Positions 1 to 11,502 of a stretch of DNA of 64,000 bases are shown piece by piece. The notes below the pieces were generated by a model. It worked only from the letters and a program-made list of their open reading frames with translations, did no database searches and was not told the DNA's origin. Numbering within the stretch: the stretch's first letter is position 1; each line of letters begins with the position of its first letter. The stretch comes from Bacteroidales bacterium (GTDB taxonomy: Bacteria > Bacteroidota > Bacteroidia > Bacteroidales > P3): positions 1 through 64,000 of the forward strand of contig JAFSYK010000091.1 in assembly GCA_017449975.1 (NCBI GenBank), given 5' to 3'. Made by a program: the position numbers and the translations under genes.

Positions 1-1365
<1,365 letters not shown>

Positions 1366-1488
1366 AGTTGTGTATTATTATTTGTTAATTATTCGTTATT
1401 ATATTGTCGCATCATATACGACACACCTTTCACTGAACAACTACAGTGCCAAATCCAATCCAAGAACCAAAACATGACATTTTGACAG

Positions 1489-2928
1489 ATGAAAGATTTG
1501 ATTGAACGACTTTACGCGACATATCTGCAATCTCGGCGGGTGACTACTGACAGTCGTGCCATCACGCCGGGGTGCATTTTCTTTGCCTTCAAGGGTGAGC
1601 ATTTCGACGGCAATGCCTTTGCCCCTACCGCTTTGGAGCAGGGGGCGGCCTGCTGCGTCATCAGCGATGCACAGTACAAGGTGGACGACCGCTGTGTGGT
1701 GGTACCCGATGTGCTGGCCACGCTGCAGGAGCTGGCACGCCACCACCGCAGCCAGCTGACGATACCGGTTATCGGCATCACCGGCACCAACGGCAAGACC
1801 ACCACCAAGGAGTTGGTACACGCCGTGCTGAGCCGTCGCTATCGCACTGCCGCCACCAAAGGCAACTTCAACAACCACCTGGGTGTGCCGTTGACGCTGC
1901 TGTCCATCCCTGCCGACGCAGAGCTGGCCATCGTGGAGATGGGTGCCAATCACCCGGGCGAGATCGCTTTTCTCTGCGGCATCGCCGACCCCGACTGCGG
2001 CCTCATCACCAACGTGGGACGCGCCCACCTGGAGGGCTTCGGCTCGTTTGAGGGCGTGGTGCAGACCAAAACGGAACTCTACCGCCATCTGGCCGGCAAG
2101 CACGGCCTGGTGTTTGTCAATGCCGACAACGAACGACTCATGCACGAAGCCGAGAGACTGGCCACGCTGCCGGGACTGCGCTCCGTCATCCCCGCCTACG
2201 CTCCCGACAATCCCGCCTTTGTGCCTGACACCATCGAGCGCACACCGCTGTCGCTGCTCACCTACGGCCGCGCCAACGACGCCGACATCCGTGGAACACT
2301 TGTAAATTGCTTGAATGCTAACATAAGCAATAACTCAAGCAATCAACCAATCAAGCAATCAAGCAATCCGTACTTGCGTTTCTATTTCGAGGTGGGCGAC
2401 CAAGTATATAACGTGCAGAGCAAGCTGTTGGGCGACTACAACTTCGACAACTGCATGGCTGCCGTGGCGGTGGGACTGCATTTCGGCGTCGAGCCTTTCG
2501 ACATCAAGGAGGCCATCGAGAACTACCAGCCCAGCAACCAGCGGTCGGAATGGAAGCAGACGCAGCGCAACTGTCTCTACCTCGACTGCTACAACGCCAA
2601 CCCCTCGTCGATGGCGGCCGCCATCGCCTCGTTCCGCAACATGGAGGCGTCCCACAAGATGGCCATCATCGGCGGCATGCATGAGTTGGGCAGCGCCGAG
2701 CACAGCGAACACGAAAAGTTAGTGGAGATGCTGGCCGAATGCCAGCTGGAACAGGTGCTACTGGTGGGTCCCGAATGGGAAGGACTCCCCCACCCTGACA
2801 ATATGTTGCTCTTCCCCGACACCGAAGCTATAGCACATTTTCTGCGACAGAATCCCGTCAACGGTGCCACCCTCCTCATCAAAGGCTCCAACACCAACCG
2901 TCTCTGGACGCTGGAAGAGGAACTTTGA
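1489..2928 (+). CDS. murF: UDP-N-acetylmuramoyl-tripeptide--D-alanyl-D-alanine ligase MurF
   Basis: Cytoplasmic peptidoglycan enzyme that adds D-Ala-D-Ala to the UDP-MurNAc tripeptide with ATP. The Mur ligase P-loop GITGTNGKTTT is at residues 96-106. It is followed by KGNFNNHLGVPLTLL and the central-domain EMGANHPGEIAFL, then the C-terminal domain with YNANPSSMAAAI. Length (479 aa) is slightly above the usual ~430-460. The excess is explained by about 23 residues near 270-293 (bases ~2299-2368), rich in Asn/Ser and encoded by AT-rich CAATCAAG-type repeats unlike the surrounding GC-rich codons. Reading frame is kept through this insert. It is divergent from dnaK and convergent with hipT. Confidence 0.95.
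   Translation: MKDLIERLYATYLQSRRVTTDSRAITPGCIFFAFKGEHFDGNAFAPTALEQGAACCVISDAQYKVDDRCVVVPDVLATLQELARHHRSQLTIPVIGITGTNGKTTTKELVHAVLSRRYRTAATKGNFNNHLGVPLTLLSIPADAELAIVEMGANHPGEIAFLCGIADPDCGLITNVGRAHLEGFGSFEGVVQTKTELYRHLAGKHGLVFVNADNERLMHEAERLATLPGLRSVIPAYAPDNPAFVPDTIERTPLSLLTYGRANDADIRGTLVNCLNANISNNSSNQPIKQSSNPYLRFYFEVGDQVYNVQSKLLGDYNFDNCMAAVAVGLHFGVEPFDIKEAIENYQPSNQRSEWKQTQRNCLYLDCYNANPSSMAAAIASFRNMEASHKMAIIGGMHELGSAEHSEHEKLVEMLAECQLEQVLLVGPEWEGLPHPDNMLLFPDTEAIAHFLRQNPVNGATLLIKGSNTNRLWTLEEEL
2299..2368 (+). repeat. In-frame simple-sequence insert inside murF
   Basis: A 70-bp AT-rich patch built from degenerate GCTTGAA/CAAGCAAT/CAATCAAC words interrupts otherwise GC-rich murF. It codes for an Asn/Ser/Gln-rich linker between conserved segments (DIRG... 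and ...YLRFYFEV). The motif style matches intergenic filler elsewhere in this window rather than coding DNA. Confidence 0.6.
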
Positions 2929-2976
2929 GAATTGTGAATTATGAATTGTGAAGGTGTGAAGGTGTGAAAATCACCG

Positions 2977-3942
2977 TCAGACCTTATCATTTCTGACGAA
3001 TCTGCTGATACGCTCTTTGACGATTTTCAGATAGTTGCGCTGGAGTTTCTTTGTCAACTGACTTTCCATCACCATTTCCGTCACAGGATCGGGCAAGACG
3101 CTGTATTTATCCAGTATACGACGTACACGACTGTCAACCATGCCGGCCTCGTTGCCGAACCATTCAAAATCCTGACGGCAGGGATGGCCTGTGTGGAGAT
3201 AGGCATCGCTTTTCGGAAGGGCGGGAGACAAGCCGTCCGACAATGCAAAATCTTCGTCACGGACATGCAGTGCGGTGTTCATCAGGTCGTATGCCGGAGT
3301 CAGACGGCAGTCTCCTCCCACATTGATTAAGGAGAAATTCTTTAAGTGGGCATCACCATTGGCATATATATAATTGAATACAACCAGTTCAAAGAAACGT
3401 TCCATATTGACCATCCATGCCGGCATATATCGGCGGATGGCTTGTGCCACCTCCATATACGAACCCCTGTATTTGAATACCGCCCCCTCGCCGACCTCAC
3501 TTCGGCCAATGAGTGTCGCCATGTCCTCCATCGGGTATTTCGTTCCATTGGAATCAATGTCAAAACGACGGGTGATGTAGACCGAATGCCCGCTTGGAGT
3601 GGAACAGAGACCGTTGGCGGCAGTCTCCATCCCATAAACCTTGGAGGCAATCTGCATAGTCAGATGCTCATTGGCAGGAATGTACCATCTTTCATTAAGA
3701 GAGGCATCCCACGGCGCGGGTTTCAGTATATGTGTCGAACGCTCTCCATCTTCAGCAAGACGAATCTTTCCTCCGACTACCACTGCGGGGAACTTCTCCA
3801 GCACTCCCAACACAGAGATACGTTGCATGGCCCGCGTCATCTCTTCGGTGTGGTGCCGCTCATCTAAATTGAAATCGAGCTCCAAGGAAACCCTCCGTCC
3901 GTCAAACAGTCTATCTTTCATAGTTTTCAATTCACTAATCAC
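2977..3942 (-). CDS. hipT: HipT-like Ser/Thr kinase (HipA C-terminal domain)
   Basis: Kinase subunit of a split HipA toxin-antitoxin module; HipT enzymes of this type phosphorylate aminoacyl-tRNA synthetases and stall translation. The HipA-C fold is clear: STHILKP (residues 69-75), YITRRFD (122-128), catalytic NGDAHLKNF (195-203, with the D-x4-N pair) and AYDL (217-220). It overlaps hipS by 8 bp if translation starts at 3942; an ATG at 3921 (MKDRLFDGRR) would leave a 14-bp gap and is about as likely. Related Bacteroidota HipT proteins often carry an N-terminal CxxC ribbon before the LFDGR motif; it is absent here. Transcribed with hipS and probably hipB. Confidence 0.85.
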   Translation of the reverse strand: MISELKTMKDRLFDGRRVSLELDFNLDERHHTEEMTRAMQRISVLGVLEKFPAVVVGGKIRLAEDGERSTHILKPAPWDASLNERWYIPANEHLTMQIASKVYGMETAANGLCSTPSGHSVYITRRFDIDSNGTKYPMEDMATLIGRSEVGEGAVFKYRGSYMEVAQAIRRYMPAWMVNMERFFELVVFNYIYANGDAHLKNFSLINVGGDCRLTPAYDLMNTALHVRDEDFALSDGLSPALPKSDAYLHTGHPCRQDFEWFGNEAGMVDSRVRRILDKYSVLPDPVTEMVMESQLTKKLQRNYLKIVKERISRFVRNDKV

Positions 3943-4267
3943 CGTCTCTATTTCCTCTCACACTTACTGCCCCTATGAAATCAGCCCCATTCATCGCGCA
4001 CAGAATCCCAAATAGGTCATTCTCGTCCACATGATGCTGACGACATACAACACGGCGCAAGGCACCCTCAGGCAGAAGGTTGGCAAAGAATGGGAACAAC
4101 GTGTCACTGGTATAAGGTGTTTCTTTCTTTGGCAGCGTTACTGAAATGTTAGGATTGTCGCCTCTCAAATAATCGGGATCATACTCGAAACTATAGTCCT
4201 TTCCCGGGAACTGCTCCTTCAAAATGCCAGCCTTCTGGTCATTATACATTATATCCACTTGTCGCAT
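3935..4267 (-). CDS. hipS: HipS-like protein (HipA N-terminal subdomain)
   Basis: Separate small protein matching the N-terminal subdomain 1 of HipA (Couple_hipA type). Diagnostic is FANLLPEGALRRVVCRQH followed by NDLFGILCAMNGADFIGAV. In characterised HipBST systems this piece acts as the antitoxin that blocks HipT. The ATG at 4267 (MRQVDIMYNDQKAGILKE) fits the family N-terminus; an ATG five codons upstream (4282) is possible. Its stop overlaps the hipT start region, indicating translational coupling. It lies 294 bp downstream of hipB, separated by a palindrome-rich spacer. Confidence 0.82.
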   Translation of the reverse strand: MRQVDIMYNDQKAGILKEQFPGKDYSFEYDPDYLRGDNPNISVTLPKKETPYTSDTLFPFFANLLPEGALRRVVCRQHHVDENDLFGILCAMNGADFIGAVSVRGNRDGD

Positions 4268-4282
4268 AATGGGAACCTCCAA

Positions 4283-4561
4283 TCAATAAATTTGAACACG
4301 GATCTAACAAAACTAACGAAAGTAAAATAATAAGGTGCAACGATATTTATTAAATAATACTGAAAAATAACATGTACCATTAATTATTTTGAACACGGAT
4401 ATCTCGGATTGAACGGATATTTGCTTGCCAATCGGCAAGCGCAGCCGCAGGCATTATCCGAATTATCCGCTAAATCCGTGTTCGTTCAACAAGTCCGATA
4501 CCACATTTTATTAAAATTAAACATCTTATCATGTTATTTTTTTAACGTTACTAAACAGTAT
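4283..4561. repeat. Spacer between hipB and hipS with imperfect inverted repeat
   Basis: A 279-bp AT-rich gap without a gene. It carries GAACACGGATAT (from ~4392) and its near-inverse ATCCGTGTTC (~4477-4486), plus inner CGGATTGAACGGAT / CCGAATTATCCG words, so about 95 bp can fold into a long hairpin. A further GAACACGGAT lies at ~4293. The motif resembles the GAACACGAAT...ATTCGTGTTC palindromes at 20.2, 21.3 and 27.6 kb. It is probably a small non-coding repeat element inserted between the two antitoxin genes. Confidence 0.5.
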
Positions 4562-4762
4562 CTATACGGTTTTTCTCAATTGATAGATTATCTCCATTCC
4601 AAGCACGGCAAGCAACTTCTCCACTGTTTGGATGGAAGGGTTTCCTTTGCCGCGCTCAATATCCTTCACAGTGGCAAGACTCACGTCCGCCATTTCCGCA
4701 AGGTCGGATTGCGATATATTCAACTGCGACCTACGTTCTTTTAGCGTATCTTTTAAATCCAT
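4562..4762 (-). CDS. hipB: HipB-like XRE-family HTH antitoxin/regulator
   Basis: A 66-residue helix-turn-helix protein, the likely DNA-binding autorepressor of the hipBST module. The HTH is clear: LNISQSDLAEMADVSLATVK followed by DIERGKGNPSIQTVEKLLAVLG. The ATG at 4762 (MDLKDTLKERR) is preferred over an upstream ATG at 4804 because it matches family length and sits 32 bp downstream of a TAnnTTTG -7 box at 4801-4794. In known HipBST operons hipB is first, as here, but the 279-bp spacer before hipS is unusually long. Confidence 0.82.
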   Translation of the reverse strand: MDLKDTLKERRSQLNISQSDLAEMADVSLATVKDIERGKGNPSIQTVEKLLAVLGMEIIYQLRKTV

Positions 4763-4793
4763 ATATAGTTTACCATAATAAACTTTTACAATG

Positions 4794-4801
4794 CAAAGAT
4801 A
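4794..4801 (-). promoter_or_regulatory. -7 promoter box upstream of hipB
   Basis: Minus-strand TATCTTTG (plus strand CAAAGATA) matches the Bacteroidota -7 consensus TAnnTTTG and is positioned 32 bp before the hipB start. Confidence 0.6.
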
Positions 4802-4855
4802 CAACTAACTTATGAGAAACAAGGAAAAAGTTTAATAAAATATACTGCGGTGACG

Positions 4856-4971
4856 TTTAACGTTTAAGGTTTAACGTTTAACGTGTCTCAGAATCTGAAA
4901 AAAGGAAAGAAGAGTTCGATTTGAACTCTTCTTTCCTTTTTATTGGTCGGGGCGAAAAGACTCGAACTTTC
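4856..4971. repeat. Direct repeat 1: tRNA-Pro 3' end plus its terminator
   Basis: A 116-bp near-copy of 5842-5954. It includes the TTTAACGTTTAAGG tract, the GGAAAGAAGAGTTC hairpin, and the last 28 nt of tRNA-Pro (4944-4971, CCA end, acceptor strand and T arm on the minus strand), then diverges abruptly. The 5' half of the tRNA is missing here. With direct repeat 2 it brackets the lipoprotein gene, as expected for insertion into a tRNA 3' end. Confidence 0.8.
4893..4940 (-). terminator. Rho-independent terminator downstream of the FISUMP-like lipoprotein
   Basis: Stem GGAAAGAAGAGTTC / GAACTCTTCTTTCC flanked by A and T runs, readable in both directions. It is the duplicated copy of the tRNA-Pro terminator and now ends the lipoprotein transcript. 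Confidence 0.7.
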
Positions 4972-5032
4972 AATCTCCTGTCTACCATCTCGGCCTTTTC
5001 TGTTGCCAGTTTTTGGTGGAGCGGAACTAGGG

Positions 5033-5737
5033 CTAGTTATGACGCACAGCGCGGACAGAGAACCCGCCGTCGCGGTTGACGCGGCCCCTGCCCTGGTAGC
5101 TCGAATCGAAGTCGAAGTCCCAAGCGTTGTACAGGTAGTCCGTGTCGAGCGACGAAGACCAGTAGTAGCCGTAGCTTCCGGCATCGCTGAGCCCAGCGTC
5201 CACGCGGTTGCCGGCGGCGGGCAAGAAAATGCTGTTTCCATTGGAGGCGGTGAATAGACGGCCATTTACGTCATTCTGAGTAGTCCAAACGGAAACGGTG
5301 TTGTCGAGAAGTTCCTGCCACTCCGCCCTGGTCGGGGTGCGGGCTCCGTTGCCCATGTTGGCCGTGGCGGCATCGTCGCCAGGCTGCAGGATGGTCAGGT
5401 TGTCGGTGAAACCGTTGAGACCATAACTGGAATTGTTGCAATATTTGGTGAGTTGGTCGTAGTCGTTGCCGTAGGCATAGGTACTCCAGTTGTAGGTGCT
5501 CTTTGTGGCGGTCTCGCCCCAGGCGTAGTAGTCACCAAACTCCTCGGGGGTGGAGGCACCCACGTTACGGTCTGCCCATAAAAGTCCACTTGGCAAGCCC
5601 AAATCCACCCAAACTACCTCGGCCTGTCCGCCTCCTCCACTCGAGGCTGAATCATTGTTGTCATCTTCTTTTCCACAGGACCACAATCCTGCGCTCAGCA
5701 GCGCAACTGCTGCAAAAACAAAAAATACTTTTTTCAT
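5033..5737 (-). CDS. FISUMP-like lipoprotein inserted beside tRNA-Pro
   Basis: Predicted outer-membrane lipoprotein of about 234 aa. The start at 5737 gives MKKVFFVFAAVALLSAGLWS followed by the lipobox Cys, and a low-complexity Asp/Ser/Gly linker that follows is typical of exported Bacteroidota lipoproteins. The mature part has the hallmarks of the Fibrobacter paralogous (FISUMP/DUF1566-like) fold: VWVDLGLPSGLLWADRNVGA, YYAWGET, ARTPTRAEWQELL, FLPAAGNR, YYWSSS and FSVRAVRHN at the end. Function is unknown; the fold is C-type-lectin-like. The gene sits alone between two direct repeats carrying the tRNA-Pro 3' end, suggesting acquisition as a cassette. Confidence 0.8.
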   Translation of the reverse strand: MKKVFFVFAAVALLSAGLWSCGKEDDNNDSASSGGGGQAEVVWVDLGLPSGLLWADRNVGASTPEEFGDYYAWGETATKSTYNWSTYAYGNDYDQLTKYCNNSSYGLNGFTDNLTILQPGDDAATANMGNGARTPTRAEWQELLDNTVSVWTTQNDVNGRLFTASNGNSIFLPAAGNRVDAGLSDAGSYGYYWSSSLDTDYLYNAWDFDFDSSYQGRGRVNRDGGFSVRAVRHN

Positions 5738-5819
5738 AATGCTGTTTGTTTTAATGCCATATCCCGCCCGCTTCAACCCGTCGTTCTTGTCGGGCTTCGG
5801 CGGTACGGAAACGACACTG

Positions 5820-5827
5820 CAAAGATA
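5820..5827 (-). promoter_or_regulatory. -7 promoter box for the FISUMP-like lipoprotein
   Basis: Minus-strand TATCTTTG at 5827-5820, about 83 bp upstream of the lipoprotein start and inside the repeat-bounded segment. Confidence 0.5.
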
Positions 5828-5841
5828 ACAATAAAATTGAA

Positions 5842-5954
5842 TTTAACGTTTAAGGTTTAACGTTTAACGTGTCTCAGAATCTGAAAAAGGAAGATGAGTT
5901 CAAAACGAACTCTTCTTCCTTTTTATTGGTCGGGGCGAAAAGACTCGAACTTTC
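5842..5954. repeat. Direct repeat 2: intact tRNA-Pro 3' end side
   Basis: A 113-bp partner of 4856-4971, differing by a few bases in the hairpin. It runs from the TTTAACGTTTAAGG tract through the terminator hairpin into the T arm of the intact tRNA-Pro gene. After 5954 the tRNA continues normally, so this is the original locus and repeat 1 the duplicated end. Confidence 0.8.
5878..5924 (-). terminator. Terminator of tRNA-Pro
   Basis: Directly downstream of the encoded CCA end: stem GGAAGAAGAGTTC / GAACTCATCTTCC with a T run (minus-strand sense). Confidence 0.75.
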
Positions 5955-6003
5955 GACCCCTTGCACCCCATGCAAGTGCGCTAGCCAACTGCGCCACGCC
6001 CCG
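5927..6003 (-). tRNA. tRNA-Pro (anticodon GGG)
   Basis: A 77-nt cloverleaf on the minus strand. Acceptor strand CGGGGCG pairs with CGCCCCG, discriminator A, and the CCA is encoded. The D arm is GCGCAGTTGGCTAGCGC. The anticodon stem is CTTGC/GCAAG with loop ATGGGGT, giving anticodon GGG after T33. The T arm reads AAAGTTCGAGTCTTT. A C at position 1 is typical of tRNA-Pro. Its 3' end is duplicated at 4944-4971. Confidence 0.93.
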
Positions 6004-6034
6004 AACAAATACTTTTTTCTCTCAAAAGCGGGTG

Positions 6035-6042
6035 CAAAGGTA
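6035..6042 (-). promoter_or_regulatory. -7 promoter box of tRNA-Pro
   Basis: Minus-strand TACCTTTG, 32 bp upstream of the tRNA 5' end, lying in the spacer after the OmpA-family gene. Confidence 0.55.
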
Positions 6043-6077
6043 CTACAAAATTCGCAACCCGCCAAATTTTTTTACAC

Positions 6078-7550
6078 TTATTTTTTTTGAAACGTCACTT
6101 CCAGCCAGTCGTACAGGGGCTTTCCATCTATCAACTCCTCCCCCATATCGTCGGCGGCAACATAGCGTGCATAGGCCGTCGCATCGTCCAAAAAGTCACG
6201 TAGCACCGACAGACGACGCTGGTTAATCAAACCATTGACATAGGCATCGCTGGTGCGCGAGCAATGCAAGGTAAACGTGGCCCGCAGCTGTGGATTGTCC
6301 TTCAAGAACTGGCGTACCAAGGCCAGCTGATGTTCCGACTCGGGCGCTATCGCCACATCGGCATTGTCGCCAAAGAGATTATTGATACGGGCGGGTTCTT
6401 CGACCGACCACTGACGAACTACCGCATCGCGCTGCAACGGTTGCAGCAGCTTGTCGTGGCTGTGGTGCAGCACCAGCGGTATCTCCTCGGAAAAGCAGGC
6501 CGGACAGGTGACGCGCAACGTGTAGTCGCGTCCCACCTGCAACGGAAGACTGTAGCGCCCCTGCTTGTCGGAGACGACCGTCGCCAGACGCTGGCCGGCG
6601 CTCCGCACTTCAATCTGCGCCCCTGTCAGCGGTCTGCGGCCCTCGCCGAACACCTGACCTGACAGCAGAAAACCTTCCGGCAGACCCTTGGCGGCGCACA
6701 ACGCCGGAAGACCGCCGCGCAGGGTAATCCAATACATGGTGCGATGCAACGTGTCGACCACCAGCTCCAGGTCACCCAGGCCGCTGTTGACCACTTTCGG
6801 CAACGCCTGCACCTCGGCACCCTCGCCGATGGACTGCAGCGAGAACAAACTGTCGACCGACGGGTTGGACGACAGCCGTGTGGCATAGACCTGCCACGAT
6901 GACATGCCCTCGCCGTTGCGGCCACGAGAAGCGAACAACAGATAGTCATTCCAAACGAACGGCGACACCTCGTCGCCCGTGGTATTCACAGCGCCCCCCA
7001 TACGGATGGGCTCCGACCAGCCGTCCTCCTCCTGCCAGCTATACCAGATGTCCATGCCCGACCCTTCGGTCAGACGTGCGGAGAACACCATCATCCGACC
7101 GTCGCGCGAGAAGACGGGATGCATGACACCATATTTGACAGAACCCACCTTGACGCGGTTCTGCTTGGGCGACTTGCCCTCGCGCGGCACCAACTCGTAG
7201 AGGCTGACACGTCCACGGCGGTCGCGGGTGGAGTAGAACAGGTTGCCCGTGTAAGGATGTCGTACCACATAGACCACATCCTCGTCGATGGCATTCATGA
7301 CGACGTCGGCCTCCAGGGACAATATCTCATCGCGGCTGCATTCCGCGCGCAGCAGAAGACCTGCCGACGACACCCACAGATTGTTGTCCAGCATCATGAG
7401 CGCCGCTTCGTTGCCGGGCAACGAAACGGCGGCGGGACGGCTGACAGCAGCATAGGCGTCGGGCTGCTGCGCCGACAACCGGCACGGCGCCAGCACGGCG
7501 AACAGCGCAAGAAAGGCGGCAGGGCAAAGTCGTATGACAAGACGGCGCAT
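6078..7550 (-). CDS. PD40 propeller / carboxypeptidase-regulatory / OmpA-family envelope protein
   Basis: Exported 490-aa protein with a signal peptide ([17 protein letters not shown]... to a cut near AQQ at residue ~28). Residues ~80-290 contain PD40-like repeat motifs ([61 protein letters not shown]). Residues ~300-370 form a carboxypeptidase regulatory-like beta domain ([20 protein letters not shown]). The C-terminus (~400-490) has OmpA-like features ([20 protein letters not shown]...[13 protein letters not shown]) for peptidoglycan contact. This domain order recalls T9SS protein PorE and OmpA partners of PorP, but no TPR region is seen, so the exact role is open. The gene lies 14 bp downstream of lon and may share its transcript. 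Confidence 0.7.
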   Translation of the reverse strand: MRRLVIRLCPAAFLALFAVLAPCRLSAQQPDAYAAVSRPAAVSLPGNEAALMMLDNNLWVSSAGLLLRAECSRDEILSLEADVVMNAIDEDVVYVVRHPYTGNLFYSTRDRRGRVSLYELVPREGKSPKQNRVKVGSVKYGVMHPVFSRDGRMMVFSARLTEGSGMDIWYSWQEEDGWSEPIRMGGAVNTTGDEVSPFVWNDYLLFASRGRNGEGMSSWQVYATRLSSNPSVDSLFSLQSIGEGAEVQALPKVVNSGLGDLELVVDTLHRTMYWITLRGGLPALCAAKGLPEGFLLSGQVFGEGRRPLTGAQIEVRSAGQRLATVVSDKQGRYSLPLQVGRDYTLRVTCPACFSEEIPLVLHHSHDKLLQPLQRDAVVRQWSVEEPARINNLFGDNADVAIAPESEHQLALVRQFLKDNPQLRATFTLHCSRTSDAYVNGLINQRRLSVLRDFLDDATAYARYVAADDMGEELIDGKPLYDWLEVTFQKK

Positions 7551-7564
7551 GATTCTATTCTTCT

Positions 7565-9997
<2,433 letters not shown>

Positions 9998-10110
9998 AGG
10001 TATGTTATGGTGTCTCGTCGGTGTGTCCGAAACAAAGACAGGGATTAATAGATACGTTAAAAAAGGTCAGAATGTTTCGTTTACCACCTTATACTATCAA
10101 GAACCATGCC

Positions 10111-10146
10111 AAAAAGAAGAGAGTCGCACCAAATGGATGCGACTCC
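10111..10146 (-). terminator. Terminator after rpmE2
   Basis: Stem GGAGTCGCATCC...GGTGCGACTC followed by TCTTCTTTTTGG on the minus strand, between rpmE2 and lon. Confidence 0.7.
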
Positions 10147-10186
10147 CTGTCTCTAAAACAAATTACGGGTTCTGATTCGGGACGCC

Positions 10187-10444
10187 TTATTTCTTGGCGT
10201 ACTTTTTGTACTTGCTCATGAACTTGTCGACGCGTCCAGCGGTGTCGACCAGTTTCAACTTGCCCGTGAAGAAGGGGTGCGACGTATTGGAAATCTCAAG
10301 TTTCACCACAGGATATTCCTTGCCGTCGGTGTAGACCACGGTCTCCTTGGTGTTGGCGCAACTCTTGGTGAGAATCATGTTGTCGTTGGACATGTCTTTG
10401 AAGACAACCAGACGATAGCTTTCGGGATGGATTCCTTTTTTCAT
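10187..10444 (-). CDS. rpmE2: 50S ribosomal protein L31 type B
   Basis: An 85-aa ribosomal protein of the large subunit. MKKGIHPESYRLVVFKDMSN, EISNTSHPFFTGKLKLVDTAGR and the basic tail MSKYKKYAKK define the L31 family. Only one Cys is present, so the zinc ribbon of type A is missing and this is the zinc-independent type B form. It appears monocistronic, with a -7 box at 10524-10517 upstream and a terminator downstream. Confidence 0.96.
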   Translation of the reverse strand: MKKGIHPESYRLVVFKDMSNDNMILTKSCANTKETVVYTDGKEYPVVKLEISNTSHPFFTGKLKLVDTAGRVDKFMSKYKKYAKK

Positions 10445-10516
10445 TTTCTTTACTTTTGCCGTTTTAAGCAGTGGCTCTTAAACGATTGTTATCGAATATT
10501 GTTTACTTTGAGTTTG

Positions 10517-10524
10517 CAAAGGTA
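10517..10524 (-). promoter_or_regulatory. -7 promoter box of rpmE2
   Basis: Minus-strand TACCTTTG, 73 bp before the rpmE2 start. Confidence 0.55.
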
Positions 10525-10903
10525 CGAATTATTTTTCATCCGACAAAATAAAGTAACGTTTAATGTTTAACGTTTAACGTTTAATGAGTTTACTGGGATA
10601 ATATTCAACACTTTATAAATAATCACATTCGTAAAATTGTGAAGGTGTGAAATTGTGAAGGTGTGAAATTGTGAAGGTGTGAAGTTGTGAAGGGACGATT
10701 GATTATAAACATCGAAAAAACGACACAATCTAAATTTTCGAGTATTTTGTGTTTTTAGATGTTCCTTTTCTCGAGTATTTCGTGTTTTTAGATGTTCCAA
10801 ATTCTATTTTTTAACAAAAAGTGAAAAAAAACATGCCCTCGGAGATGCTTTTTGCACACCTCAGCCCCCTCTCCTTTTGCATAATATATGTACATTTGCA
10901 AAA
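10525..10903. repeat. Repeat-filled spacer between rpmE2 and the acyltransferase
   Basis: No convincing gene in this 379-bp stretch. It holds three blocks of simple repeats. First is AACGTTTAATGTTTAACG-type words at ~10555-10585. Next is a GTGAAGGTGTGAAATT array at ~10636-10692. Last are two 28-bp copies of TCGAGTATTTTGTGTTTTTA followed by GATGTTCC at 10738-10765 and 10771-10798 (one mismatch, 33-bp period). A short minus-strand reading frame over the last block only reflects the repeat. TACATTTG at 10891-10898 may be the promoter of the next gene. Confidence 0.6.
10891..10898 (+). promoter_or_regulatory. Possible -7 box immediately before the PlsC-like gene
   Basis: TACATTTG ends 5 bp before the ATG at 10904. 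If used, the transcript would be nearly leaderless. No well-spaced -33 TTTG was found, so this is tentative. Confidence 0.35.
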
Positions 10904-11461
10904 ATGAAAAAACTACTCATTGGCATAGCACGGCTGCGTGGCTGGAAATATGACATTCCCGCCCCCGGCAGTCGTCCCGAAATTGAACGTTGTGTGATGA
11001 TTATGGCACCGCACACATCCTCTTCCGACTTCTATCTGGGTGCCACCTGCCTGTGGAAACTGGGGGTCAACTTCCGCGTCTTCATCAAGCAGGACTACTT
11101 CAAATACCCCGTGGTGGGCTGGCTGCTGCGCCGTGTGGGCGCGATACCCGTCGACCGCGGCAACCGTCACAACGGACTCGTCGGTCAGGCAGTGGAGGCT
11201 TTCCAGCGCAACGAACGCTTTGTGATGGTCATCACCCCCGAAGGCACCCGAAAGGCCACCAAGCACTGGAAACGCGGCTTCTACGAGATAGCCACTACGG
11301 CGCAGGTGCCCATCGTGCTCACCTATGTCGACTACGGCAAGAAGCAGATGGGTGTGGGTCCCCGCTTCGACCCCACGGGCGACTGGGAGACCGACCTGAA
11401 GCAAATCAAGGAGTACTACCGCGACGTGCAAGCCCGTCATCCCGAGAATTTTGTAATCTAA
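10904..11461 (+). CDS. PlsC-like 1-acyl-glycerol-3-phosphate acyltransferase family protein
   Basis: A 185-aa membrane-associated acyltransferase of the LPLAT superfamily. Visible blocks are MAPHTSSSDFYLGA (an HTSSxD variant of the HxxxxD catalytic motif), FKYPVVGWLLRRVGAIPVDR, VMVITPEGTRKATKHWKRGF (PEGTR substrate motif) and a late VPIVLTYVDYGKKQMGVG. It probably transfers acyl chains to lysophosphatidate or a related acceptor; the short size fits the single-domain branch. Start at 10904 (MKKLLIGIARLRGWK) is chosen over an upstream ATG at 10877 because the latter overlaps the putative promoter. It is followed 41 bp later by purL. Confidence 0.82.
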   Translation: MKKLLIGIARLRGWKYDIPAPGSRPEIERCVMIMAPHTSSSDFYLGATCLWKLGVNFRVFIKQDYFKYPVVGWLLRRVGAIPVDRGNRHNGLVGQAVEAFQRNERFVMVITPEGTRKATKHWKRGFYEIATTAQVPIVLTYVDYGKKQMGVGPRFDPTGDWETDLKQIKEYYRDVQARHPENFVI

Positions 11462-11502
11462 AACCCGCATAAACTTTAAACGACATAAAAACTAACAGCA
11501 AT

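Noticed and set aside
4944-5005. A second tRNA gene next to tRNA-Pro
   Set aside because: Only the 3' 28 nt match; no acceptor 5' strand, D arm or anticodon stem can be built from the adjoining bases.
10738-10798. Possible CRISPR-like repeats
   Set aside because: Only two units with a 5-bp spacer, AT-rich, no cas genes nearby.
10567-10800. Minus-strand 77-aa gene
   Set aside because: Its sequence only translates the 28-bp direct repeats and the GTGAAGG array.
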